A DNA stretch of 15,352 nt, taken from positions 17,096-32,447 of the forward strand of contig DIFE01000029.1 of assembly GCA_002418985.1 (NCBI GenBank), given 5' to 3'. Origin of the DNA: Deltaproteobacteria bacterium UBA5756 (GTDB lineage: Bacteria; Desulfobacterota; Syntrophorhabdia; Syntrophorhabdales; Syntrophorhabdaceae). The notes under the pieces were generated by a model, which did no database searches, was not told the DNA's origin, and saw only the letters and a program-made list of their open reading frames with translations. This document shows, one piece after another, positions 6,336 through 14,600 of this stretch (within the stretch, counting starts at the first letter, position 1; each line of letters opens with the position of its first letter). A program made the position numbers and the translations under genes.

Positions 6336-6346
6336 TGTCAGACAGT
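6336..6346 (+). promoter_or_regulatory. Predicted GntR/FCD operator, copy 1
   Basis: TGTCAGACAGT contains the palindrome TGTC-A-GACA (6336-6344), which fits the core GT...AC spacing of operators used by FadR-subfamily GntR regulators. It overlaps the predicted transcription start of the regulator gene. The exact reverse complement of all eleven bases occurs at 7368-7378, at the same place relative to the TRAP operon promoter. Confidence 0.6.
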
Positions 6347-6410
6347 AAACGGCGTGATAGCGAAAGGCGTTACCCTGTTTGAAATATAAAATTGAAGGAA
6401 ATGGTTCAGA

Positions 6411-7196
6411 ATGGAAAAGAAACCGGTTTATTTCAATCCGATTAAGAACAGGAGAACTTTTGACGAGATCTCCACGGAAATAAAGAAAATGATCATCGAA
6501 GGGATCTTCAAGCCGGGAGACAAGCTGCCCTCGGAGTCGGAAATAGCGAGACAGTTCAATGTAGGCAGGCAGACGGTTCGCGAGGCCTTGAGATTGCTCG
6601 AACTATCGGGTTTCCTGAGGGTCCATAAGGGCGGCGGCGGCGGTTCGATCATTACGAATACGATTCTGGACACCATAAGCAAGTCTCTGCTGGATGCCGT
6701 CCTGATGAAGAACATCTCGGTAGCCGAACTCACCCGTGCCCGCAGCGATATCGAAAAGCTGGTGATCTCCCAGGCAGTTGAAAACGCGACCGAGGAAGAC
6801 ATCTCCCTATTGAATGAGAATATCAGTAAAGGTAGCAAGAAGATAGCACGCGGAGTCCAGGCCTTCGAGGAGAATATCGGTTTTCACATACTGCTGGCCA
6901 AGACATCGAAGAATGGCGTGTTCACGATAGTCGTCGAATCGATCATGGCGATCGTCGCCGATTTCTTGAGCCGTATCCCCCAAACCCTCGAGATATCCAC
7001 CAGAATTATGGGGGAACACAAACAGATGGTGGATGCCATCGTGGAACGGGACAAGGAACGGGCTATCAAACTTATGGACGCACACCTTGGCTTTGTAGAC
7101 GTCAGATTCAAGTCTTCCTTCGAAGAAATAGCCGGGCAGAAAAAAATCCATAAAGAGAGCAAAGCGGCACTGCAAAGCGAGGTTACCAGGACCTGA
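6411..7196 (+). CDS. GntR-family transcriptional regulator, FadR/FCD subfamily
   Basis: A 261-residue regulator. Residues 15-82 form the winged helix-turn-helix, with IIEGIFKPGDKLPSESEIA, then FNVGRQTVREALRLLELSGF as recognition region, and a wing containing five consecutive Gly (residues 74-78). Residues 100-235 form the all-helical FCD ligand-binding domain. Its metal-binding set looks complete: D113 (ARSDIEK), H159 (GFHILLA), H203 (GEHKQMV) and H225 (MDAHLG). Such proteins bind small carboxylates, often with Zn or Ni, and release DNA. It is the first gene of a plus-strand block with a TRAP transporter and an amidohydrolase, and copies of one palindrome lie at both its own promoter and the transporter promoter. 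It is therefore the likely local repressor. AAGGAA precedes the ATG. The ligand is inferred to be the TRAP substrate or its product. Confidence 0.93.
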   Translation: MEKKPVYFNPIKNRRTFDEISTEIKKMIIEGIFKPGDKLPSESEIARQFNVGRQTVREALRLLELSGFLRVHKGGGGGSIITNTILDTISKSLLDAVLMKNISVAELTRARSDIEKLVISQAVENATEEDISLLNENISKGSKKIARGVQAFEENIGFHILLAKTSKNGVFTIVVESIMAIVADFLSRIPQTLEISTRIMGEHKQMVDAIVERDKERAIKLMDAHLGFVDVRFKSSFEEIAGQKKIHKESKAALQSEVTRT

Positions 7197-7210
7197 AGGT
7201 CCTGGTACCT
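7180..7210 (+). terminator. Strong hairpin overlapping the GntR stop codon
   Basis: AGGTTACCAGGACC and GGTCCTGGTACCT pair over 13 bases with one bulged T and a TGAA loop; the loop contains the TGA stop codon (7194-7196). No T-run follows directly, so it is not a classical intrinsic terminator. It may protect the 3' end of the mRNA or weaken read-through into the transporter genes, which have their own promoter. Confidence 0.45.
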
Positions 7211-7334
7211 TAGACTTCATACCCTTGACGGTCACCGGAGTCATCGGCCAGCACTTCACATCACATCTTCTTCAATCCCCGCTTGATTGCCCTGAATAGA
7301 AAATGAGAATTGTGAATTTTTTACCAGTTTTTTC

Positions 7335-7364
7335 TTGACAGAAAAAATTCAAATGTTCTATCGT
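7335..7364 (+). promoter_or_regulatory. Promoter of the TAXI-TRAP-amidohydrolase operon
   Basis: A perfect TTGACA (7335-7340) and TATCGT (7359-7364, four of six matches) are separated by 18 bases, placing the transcription start near 7371. The -35 box sits exactly between TTTTTTC and GAAAAAA, a perfect 7-base inverted repeat. The leader is about 107 bases and ends with AAGGAGGAG before the first gene. Confidence 0.6.
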
Positions 7365-7367
7365 ATG

Positions 7368-7378
7368 ACTGTCTGACA
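7368..7378 (+). promoter_or_regulatory. Predicted GntR/FCD operator, copy 2
   Basis: ACTGTCTGACA is the exact reverse complement of the element at 6336-6346 and contains TGTC-T-GACA. It covers the predicted transcription start of the operon, where a bound repressor would block initiation. The core begins 35 bases from the start of the -35 box here and 37 bases in the regulator promoter. Confidence 0.65.
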
Positions 7379-7477
7379 ATCTGATGATGATACGTAGCAC
7401 CAGAGACCGGGATACATGAACTTTGAGAGCGAGAAGAGTTGGAAGCTCAAAAGTCAAAACTTTAAGGAGGAGTTATT

Positions 7478-8449
7478 ATGGTATTGAAAGGCGCATCCAT
7501 CCTGTTTGCGGTTGTTCTGTTGTTCTTTGCGATGATCGCGGGGTCTCAGGCGGCCAATGAATTGATTCCGCTTTATACGCTCCCTGCCGGGGGAACGGTC
7601 TATGTTCTGGGTGCGGGTATCGTAAGTGTGAACAACAAATACATGCCCGATATCAAGCTCGTTCAACAGGCAGGATCGGGCACCCTCGACATCGCACGAA
7701 AAATGATGCAAAAAGACACACAGAAAAAGGCATCTTTTGGTATCTTTGCCACCGTGGATGCCTTCAATGCCTACAAGGGGAATAACGAGTATGCGCGCAA
7801 ACCCTTTGCCAATCTGCGCGCCGTTACCTTTATCAACAGCACCGAGCTGTACCTTGTCGTCCGTGCCGACTCGCCGATCAAATCGTATAAAGACTGCAAA
7901 GGCAAGAGAATCGGGATTGGCGCCGCGGGAAGCACGGTGTCCAACACCGCCCTCTTTCTGCTGAAACAGCATGGCGTGGCGAAGAACGCTTTCAAGGCAC
8001 AATACTATTCATACCGGGAGGTCGTGGAGGGAATTCAGGACAACAGCCTTGACGGCGGTTTCCTTGCGGGAGGATTTCCCATAGCCGCCTACACCGAACT
8101 TTCAACAAACTTCAATGTTCGCATAGTACCCGTGGATGAAGCCATCCTGAAAAAGCTCACCGATTATCCCTATTACTACCGTACGGTCGTCAAGGCCAAG
8201 TCCTATAAGGGTGTAGACAAGGATGTCCCGGTGATGGGGTTCTCCGTCGCCCTCCACACGAATGCGAACGCAAGTCCTGACCTGGTGTACAAAGTGATAA
8301 AGAATCTTTTTGAACATAAAGCCGATTATTATGCTATCCACTCTTCCGCGAAAGAACTCACCGCCCAGAACGTGCAAAAGGGGATTGCAATACCTTTTCA
8401 TCCGGGAGCGGAAAAGTACTTGAAAGAGATAGGAGCACTCAAGAAATAA
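7478..8449 (+). CDS. TRAP transporter solute-binding protein, TAXI family
   Basis: A periplasmic binding protein of 323 residues. Residues 1-25 are a signal peptide (hydrophobic core, then GSQA|AN). The mature chain follows the TAXI pattern: GGTVYVLGAGIV near the N-terminus (compare GGTYYPLG in relatives), YLVVRADSPIKSYKDCKGKR, then IGIGAAGSTVSNTALFLLK, SLDGGFLAGGFP, and IPFHPGAEKYLKEIG close to the end, a hallmark of the family. It captures a small carboxylate and hands it to the fused TRAP permease encoded 19 bases downstream, driven by an ion gradient rather than ATP. AAGGAGGAG lies a few bases before the ATG. Expression is probably controlled by the upstream GntR protein. Characterised TAXI proteins are few, so the ligand is open; the linked amidohydrolase points to an organic acid. 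Confidence 0.93.
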   Translation: MVLKGASILFAVVLLFFAMIAGSQAANELIPLYTLPAGGTVYVLGAGIVSVNNKYMPDIKLVQQAGSGTLDIARKMMQKDTQKKASFGIFATVDAFNAYKGNNEYARKPFANLRAVTFINSTELYLVVRADSPIKSYKDCKGKRIGIGAAGSTVSNTALFLLKQHGVAKNAFKAQYYSYREVVEGIQDNSLDGGFLAGGFPIAAYTELSTNFNVRIVPVDEAILKKLTDYPYYYRTVVKAKSYKGVDKDVPVMGFSVALHTNANASPDLVYKVIKNLFEHKADYYAIHSSAKELTAQNVQKGIAIPFHPGAEKYLKEIGALKK

Positions 8450-8468
8450 CTTCATGCTGGAGGAGTCC

Positions 8469-10409
8469 ATGGCTGATCTGAGTGGTGCGAAGAATGCACC
8501 TGCTAGCGTCCCGGGTAAATCTTTACGAAGTGTGATAATATTCGTCGCCGCCGTTGCGATGACAGCTTTTCAGCTCTATACGGCGGGTGTCCGTCCCTTT
8601 CCCGGCGTCATCCAACGTATCGTGCACCTTGTCTTTGTCATGATCCTGGTTTTTCTCATGTTTCCTTTGAAGTCCAGGAGTGACGATGCCGAAGAGACCA
8701 AGGTTGCCGTCGAAAACCGGCCCTTATCGTGGATCGATGTAGTCCTGGTCCTTGTCTCATTATTCATAGGCGCCTATGTCTTTGTCGAATACGAGGCGTT
8801 GAGCTTCAGAACGGGTATGCCGAATATGCTGGATTCCTTTACCAGTCTTGCCGGCATACTGCTCGTTCTTGAGGCAACACGGAGGATGATCGGGTGGCCC
8901 TTCATCATCATCTGCCTGGTGGGGTTTGCTTACGTCGGCCTCGGGCAGTACCTTCCTTCCGCCATATCGCACACGGGATTCAGTTTTGAAGAGACGATCA
9001 ACTTTAACTTTTTCAGCACGGAGGGTATCCTTGGCCTGCCATTGGGTGTCTCCTCAACCACTATTGCATGTTTCATCATTTTCGGGGCTTTTCTCAGCGT
9101 ATCAGGGGCGGGATCGCTTTTTATCGATCTGGGCCTTGCCCTTTTCGGCAGATTTCGCGGGGGACCGGCAAAAGCAGCCATCCTGGGATGTTGCCTCTTC
9201 GGCATGATCACGGGAAGCCAGGTAGCGGCTGTCGCGGCCGTGGGTGTTTTCACCATCCCCCTGATGATACGCTCCGGTTACCAACCCATGACAGCAGCAT
9301 CCATAACGGCGTTGGCGGGAACGGGCGGAATGCTCGTGCCCCCCGTTATGGGGGCCGTTGCCTTCATAATTCCGGATATGATAGGCGGCACCTATTGGGA
9401 TGTATGCCGGGCGGAGCTTATTCCCGGGCTTTTCTTTTACGTAACGGTCTACATGCTCGTGGAACTTCAGTCGGCCAAGCTTGGGCTCAAGGGTTTGCCG
9501 AAGTCGGAATTGCCGAAGATAGGTAAACTTCTTAAAGAACGAGGCTACATGATTCTCCCGATCATTGTCCTTCTTCTTGCCATTGCCGTTGTGAAGCTGT
9601 CGCCTGTTAAGGCAGGATTCTGGGCGATCGCCTGCTGTGTTCTGGTGAGCTACATCAGGCCTGCCACACGGATGACGTTGCGGAAGATTATCACCGCCTT
9701 TGAGAAAGGCGCGAAGGGATGTCTGATTGTGGCTATCTGCTGTGCCTCCGCAGGGCTGATCACCGGCGTCATCAGCATGACCGGGATGGGAGAGAGGTTC
9801 TCGGACATCCTCATCATGCTCTCCGGCGGCAGTCTCTTTCCCCTTCTCTTTCTCACAATGATCGCTTCGCTCATAATCGGCCTCCCGCTTCCGCCGGTGA
9901 CCTGCTATCTCATTCTCGCCGTCATTGCGGCCCCCGCGCTGATAAAAGCGGGCGTCAATCCCATGGCCGCGCATCTGTTCGTTTTCTTTTTCGGTGCCCT
10001 GGGAAACATAAGTCCTCCCGCGGCGCCCACGTCCTTTACCGCGGCCGGCCTCGCCGGAACGGACCCCATGAAAACGACGAACGTGACGTTCCTTTACTGT
10101 TTGCCGGCTTTCACCGTTCCTTATCTCTATGTGTTCAGAAATGAACTTCTCCTTATGGGTTCCCCGTTGAATATTATAGCCATAATAACCACGTCATTCC
10201 TGGGAATATGCTGTATGGCGGTCACATTTAACGGGTTTCTCTTCAAGAGCATTACGGTGGTTGAGCGTTTGATCTTTTTGATTGTCGGTATTGCACTCAT
10301 ATACCCCAACTGGATGGCCAATGTCGCAGGCGTCGTGGTTGGCGGCATCATGGCTGTAACACAGCTGGTTTTCGTGAAAAGACAGGCGCACATCGCTGCC
10401 ATCGAATAA
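8469..10409 (+). CDS. TRAP transporter fused permease (DctQ-DctM, 4TM-12TM type)
   Basis: A 646-residue inner-membrane protein that fuses the small (DctQ-like) and large (DctM-like) TRAP membrane subunits, as usual in TAXI systems. The N-terminal part contains PFPGVIQRIVHLVFVMILV, typical of fused permeases. The DctM part has MLVPPVMGAVAFIIPDMIG (near residue 285) and ISPPAAPTSFTAAGLAGTDP (near residue 515), family signatures. It moves the solute delivered by the TAXI protein inward using a Na+ or H+ gradient. I chose the ATG at 8469 because GGAGGAG lies just before it; an in-frame ATG at 8454 would add five residues but has no ribosome-binding site. It follows the TAXI gene by 19 bases and precedes the amidohydrolase by 32 bases in one operon. 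Length and motifs look intact. Confidence 0.95.
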   Translation: MADLSGAKNAPASVPGKSLRSVIIFVAAVAMTAFQLYTAGVRPFPGVIQRIVHLVFVMILVFLMFPLKSRSDDAEETKVAVENRPLSWIDVVLVLVSLFIGAYVFVEYEALSFRTGMPNMLDSFTSLAGILLVLEATRRMIGWPFIIICLVGFAYVGLGQYLPSAISHTGFSFEETINFNFFSTEGILGLPLGVSSTTIACFIIFGAFLSVSGAGSLFIDLGLALFGRFRGGPAKAAILGCCLFGMITGSQVAAVAAVGVFTIPLMIRSGYQPMTAASITALAGTGGMLVPPVMGAVAFIIPDMIGGTYWDVCRAELIPGLFFYVTVYMLVELQSAKLGLKGLPKSELPKIGKLLKERGYMILPIIVLLLAIAVVKLSPVKAGFWAIACCVLVSYIRPATRMTLRKIITAFEKGAKGCLIVAICCASAGLITGVISMTGMGERFSDILIMLSGGSLFPLLFLTMIASLIIGLPLPPVTCYLILAVIAAPALIKAGVNPMAAHLFVFFFGALGNISPPAAPTSFTAAGLAGTDPMKTTNVTFLYCLPAFTVPYLYVFRNELLLMGSPLNIIAIITTSFLGICCMAVTFNGFLFKSITVVERLIFLIVGIALIYPNWMANVAGVVVGGIMAVTQLVFVKRQAHIAAIE

Positions 10410-10441
10410 ACAGACCACAACACTACAAGAGGAGGTTTTTT

Positions 10442-11446
10442 ATGAAGAGCATCGACGTCCACAATCATCTGTACCCGAAAGAATGGATGGAATACCTGGA
10501 CGGAAGGGCGGGTTCCCCGACAATGACAAGAACGGGCCCCACAAGCATGGTTTTCTACAGCGACGGCATGCGCCTTGCCACTGTAAGCAGACCCGGCCAT
10601 TATGACCCGGAGCCCCGTATCAAGGATATCGACGGATACGGCATCGACATCCAGGTCGTAAGTCTGACGTGCCCCTCCGTGGAACTCATACCGGCGAAGG
10701 AAGGCGTCGTCTGGGCCAAAAAAGTCAACGATTACCTGGCCGACATGTGCGCCAAATACAAGGGCAGGTTCTACGCATACGCCACGCTGCCTTACCAGGA
10801 TGTCAAAGAATCCGTGAAAGAGCTCGAAAGGGCCCACAATGAACTGGGGGCAAAGGGAGTGATGCTCTTCTCGAACCTGGCCGGAAAACCGGTCTATGCG
10901 CCGGAATTCTATCCCATATATGAGGCCGCAGCCGAATTAAACATGCCTTTCTTCATCCATCCCGCCCCTCCCGTTACCTCCGATGCGATGAAACGGGTGC
11001 AGATGCCACTGCCTCTCTACGGGTTTATCATCGACACCACCATGGCGATCACGGGGCTCATCTTTACGGGCGTCCTCGAAAAGCTGCCAAAGCTGAAATT
11101 CATCCATGGTCATCTTGGCGGGGTATTTCCGTACATGGTCGGCAGAATAAATGATTGCTTCCATACATATGCCGCCGATCACGACTATTATCCGCTGCCG
11201 AAGGAGCCTTCCGAGTACTACAGGGAACAGGTGTGGGACGACGCCATCTCCTTCCACCTTCCCGCGATGAAATGCGCCCTCGAGTTCATGGGTGCGGACC
11301 ATCTCCTCATCGGTACGGACTATGCCCATCCCATCGGAGGCCCGGACAGGGTCGCGCAGTTTGTCAACGACCTTGGCCTCAGCCAGGAAGATACCGAGAA
11401 GATCTTTTACAAGAATGCAATGAAGCTTTTCAATATAGAAGCCTAG
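10442..11446 (+). CDS. Amidohydrolase-2 family protein (ACMSD-like decarboxylase/hydrolase)
   Basis: A 334-residue cytoplasmic TIM-barrel enzyme of the amidohydrolase-2 family. The metal set of ACMSD-type enzymes is complete: H7 and H9 in IDVHNHLY, H173 in FFIHPA, D293 in IGTDYAHP, with the catalytic His in FIHGHLGG (H222/H224). The spacing agrees closely with ACMSD (His9, His11, His177, His228, Asp294). Relatives remove CO2 from aromatic acids such as aminocarboxymuconate semialdehyde, gamma-resorcylate, 5-carboxyvanillate or 5-carboxyuracil; others hydrolyse lactones. GAGGAGG lies a few bases before the ATG. As last gene of an operon with an organic-acid TRAP system and under a likely GntR repressor, it probably acts on the imported compound. 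Whether it decarboxylates or hydrolyses cannot be settled from sequence. Confidence 0.88.
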   Translation: MKSIDVHNHLYPKEWMEYLDGRAGSPTMTRTGPTSMVFYSDGMRLATVSRPGHYDPEPRIKDIDGYGIDIQVVSLTCPSVELIPAKEGVVWAKKVNDYLADMCAKYKGRFYAYATLPYQDVKESVKELERAHNELGAKGVMLFSNLAGKPVYAPEFYPIYEAAAELNMPFFIHPAPPVTSDAMKRVQMPLPLYGFIIDTTMAITGLIFTGVLEKLPKLKFIHGHLGGVFPYMVGRINDCFHTYAADHDYYPLPKEPSEYYREQVWDDAISFHLPAMKCALEFMGADHLLIGTDYAHPIGGPDRVAQFVNDLGLSQEDTEKIFYKNAMKLFNIEA

Positions 11447-11473
11447 CTGTACCTCACCAATACCCCTTTTTGT

Positions 11474-11515
11474 AGAGCGGCCCGATCATGGCTCATCGGG
11501 CCGCTCTTCTTTTCA
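11474..11515 (+). terminator. Strong intrinsic terminator of the TRAP operon
   Basis: AGAGCGGCCCGAT (11474-11486) and ATCGGGCCGCTCT (11495-11507) pair perfectly over 13 bases around an 8-base loop, followed by TCTTTTCAC. It starts 27 bases after the amidohydrolase stop. The minus strand has no T-run after the stem, so it works mainly for the plus strand. Confidence 0.92.
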
Positions 11516-11639
11516 CTTCAACCCACCGGGGCCCTGGGCGGCAGAATATGTGGAAGGCAGTGATAGAACCGTGGCAGCGGCGCAGGCGATGGAGCTAGAT
11601 TAGATACTATCGGACTTTCACGGCGGATATTAAGAGAGT
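11516..11639. other. Spacer between converging operon and autotransporter gene
   Basis: No gene, repeat or clear minus-strand terminator was found in these 124 bases, so how the autotransporter transcript ends is not evident from this stretch. Confidence 0.5.
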
Positions 11640-14600
11640 TCAGAAGGAGATCCTCGCCACACCGCTTATGCTGTGGGCGATGTACTTGTTTTCGCCGATC
11701 TGGACATCGTACCCGACGTGAAAGGAAGCATTGTTGTTCGTAAACATCGATACCCCTGCGCCGCAGAGGACAAAATCCCTGTCCGGGGAAGCGGTCTCGA
11801 TCCTGAAGGGCGAACTTCCCTGGGCGAGGCGGGACACGATGTCCTTCGCTCCCCTCAGGAACTCGTGGCCGTAAGATGCGCTGATGCCCGGCATTATGAC
11901 GTTTTTACCGGTCTCCCACCTGTAATAGAGCTTCCCGCCGATATTCCCCTGGAAGGATTCGGTGGTCTGCCTGTCCACATCGAGGTTCAGCGACCCCGCC
12001 CCGGACTCGGTGTAGCTGTCGATACCGAGATCGATGTACTGGAGCGACATCGCCGGGACGATCGTCCATTTGCCCAGGGACAGCTCGTATCCCGTGCCTC
12101 CGTAAAGGGTGAATTGGGAGCCTGTCGGCCTGGAGGTCGCGGTGCGGTCGAGGCCCGGGAAGACTATCCGGCGCGTATTCTTGTAGTCCGCCCATCCATA
12201 GCTCGCCTGGCCGTCCACGAAGAACCCTCGTGCGTACCACGTCCTGTAGGCGCCCAGGGTGTATCCATCCATCTTTATTTTGCTGCCGTAATCGTCCACA
12301 TCCGCCCGGGATCCGGTATACCCCAGCAGCAGGCCGGCGGCCAGGCTGCCGGTGAACCGGTAGTCCATGCCGATCGTCATGCCCGCGCTGGTGAAACTGT
12401 ACCCCATCTGGTCGGGAGTGTCTCTCTGGTCTCCGGAAATGGCGTTGCCCTTTGCAAAAATACCCCATCTGTCATCCTCACGCGCCGGGAGCATGCCGGT
12501 AAGGTCGGAGCCGGCGCTGGCAATGAGGATGGGCGTGTCCCTGCCATCTCGTATGAAGCTGCTGTTCCTGATGAATGAACTGCCCTGATCCACGCCGCGA
12601 ACGCCGCGTCGCACGTCGCTGAGGCGCCCGGACACATTGCCGGCCTGAAACACCGCGGAGCTGATACCCATCGTGAAGTCGACCTGGTTGGATCTCGGTG
12701 CGATCTGGTCGTAGGCGCCGGCAACCTGGGTGTATGTAGGGATGGCATCGATGGCACCGAGCACGGAATTGAGATCGCCCGTTGCCGAGGGGGCGACGGA
12801 ATTGAGCATGGAACCGACCGACCTCTGATTGGCGTTCAGGTAACCCAGCAGGACCTGGTTCAGGTAGTCGCGTTCCACCACGAAGTAGACCTGGTTCGGG
12901 ACGTTGTACCTGGGTTTGAAGACGACTGTGGGCATGATATTGGTTAGCAAACTTGTGAATTGTCCTGACACACCCGCCGTGGCCGTCAGGAACGCCCCGA
13001 ATACCGTCCCGATGGCCGGCGTGGCGCCGCCCAGCCATGATGTCTGGAGGGTGCCGCTCAAGGACGCGCCCCCGGTTACGGCCAACAGGTCGTTGCTTGC
13101 AGGCGAGGCAACCTCTATGACGAGCTTGCCCCCGGCACCCTGAGCATAATTGCCGACAAGACTGAGGGTGCCGATGGAGTTACCGGGGCTGACGGTGCCG
13201 CCGGTATTGATGAGGCCTCGGGAGGCATATATGATGCCGCTGCCCCCCACCATTCCCGAATAGAGGCTGAACCTGTTGCCAAATGATCCCGCCGCCTCGG
13301 TGAGTTGCCCGTTGACTATGAGCGTGCCCCCGTCCACCATGACGTTCCTGCTTACCTGGAATTTCCTCCCCGCCGGGATAGCGTACGTGGTGGCGGGGTT
13401 CATGACTGTCAGGGACAGGGCGTTAATGTCGACACCCTGCGTCATGACCCCCGGGGTGAGCATGACCATATCGCCCATGAGAAAGGTCACATCGTAGCCG
13501 ACCCACGTTCCGGTCATGCCGTTTGCATCCACATCGGCTACGTTAAGCGTCCAGTTGCCCGTCCCGTTCTCACCCCAGAAGGCGTTGGTCAAGAATGTCC
13601 AGCTCTTGTTGACGAGCGCCGATGTGTCCTCCTGTGCGGCAGCCAGGTGCGATGTCGAGTAAAGTATCTTGCTGACCATCGTCGAAGGCGAGGTAAGGGT
13701 TGCGGCCAGATCGCCCGCCTTTGTGTGCGTTAACGTGAGCCCAACCTCGATACCCTCGAGGGGTTGGTTCGCCTCGGCCGCGGTGAGGTTGATCGTCCGG
13801 TTCACACCGGCGGAATCGCCGTCGGGGAGTGCCGCGCCGACGGCAGCGGCCTTGTTTACCGAGGTTTGCTCCGTAACATAAGCCACGTCGATCAGCCGCT
13901 GGACGAAGGCCCCGGCGTTGATATTGCCGAAACCGTAGTTCGGGTTGAACCTGTTGCCTGCCGCGTTGGTCCGCCAGCCGCCGAAACTGCTGTCCGAATT
14001 GTCGGATGCATCCACGACGGTGCTCGTCTTGACGAGAGCATGCTTGGCCATCCGTATCTCCATCTCCGGGTTCGCCTCTTTCCCCAGGGCCATGATGCCC
14101 GAGATGAGCGGCGCCGACGACGACGTGCCGCCGAAGCCGCTGGTGTAGCTCGTATCGGGGAAAAGATCATCCCTGTCGCCCGAGGTGTTCGTCGGCGACC
14201 AGGCGTTGTAGCCGAGATTGGCCCCCATGCGGTCCGTTGTCGTAATGCCGAAGCCGGTGTAGTCGCTGCGGTTCGAGGGCGCCGTGATAAAGACGCTCGA
14301 GCCGAAACTGCTGTAATTGGCATACTTGCCGTCGCTTCCCAGGGCCGCCACGGTGAGCACGGCAGAGAGGTTATGGTCGGCATCCTTGTTTGCGTCTTCG
14401 GTTTTTTCATTACGGGCGTTCCCCGCGGAAAAGACATGAATGACGCCGTTTGCGGCGGTTCGCTTCAAAGCGAGCGTTATGGCCGCGCTTGGGCCCCCAA
14501 AGGTGCCGTTGCTGCTGTAGCTGTGATTCTTCACCTGGATCCGGGGGTCTGCCACGATGGCCCCGGTGGTCGGGTTCACGCCGCTCATCCAGTAATAGGC

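Noticed and set aside
8454..8468. Earlier ATG for the fused TRAP permease
   Set aside because: It has no ribosome-binding site, whereas GGAGGAG precedes the ATG at 8469.
9102..9974. A 290-codon minus-strand open frame inside the TRAP permease gene
   Set aside because: Its composition (many Arg, Gly, His) is that of a shadow frame, and the plus-strand permease is clear over the same bases.
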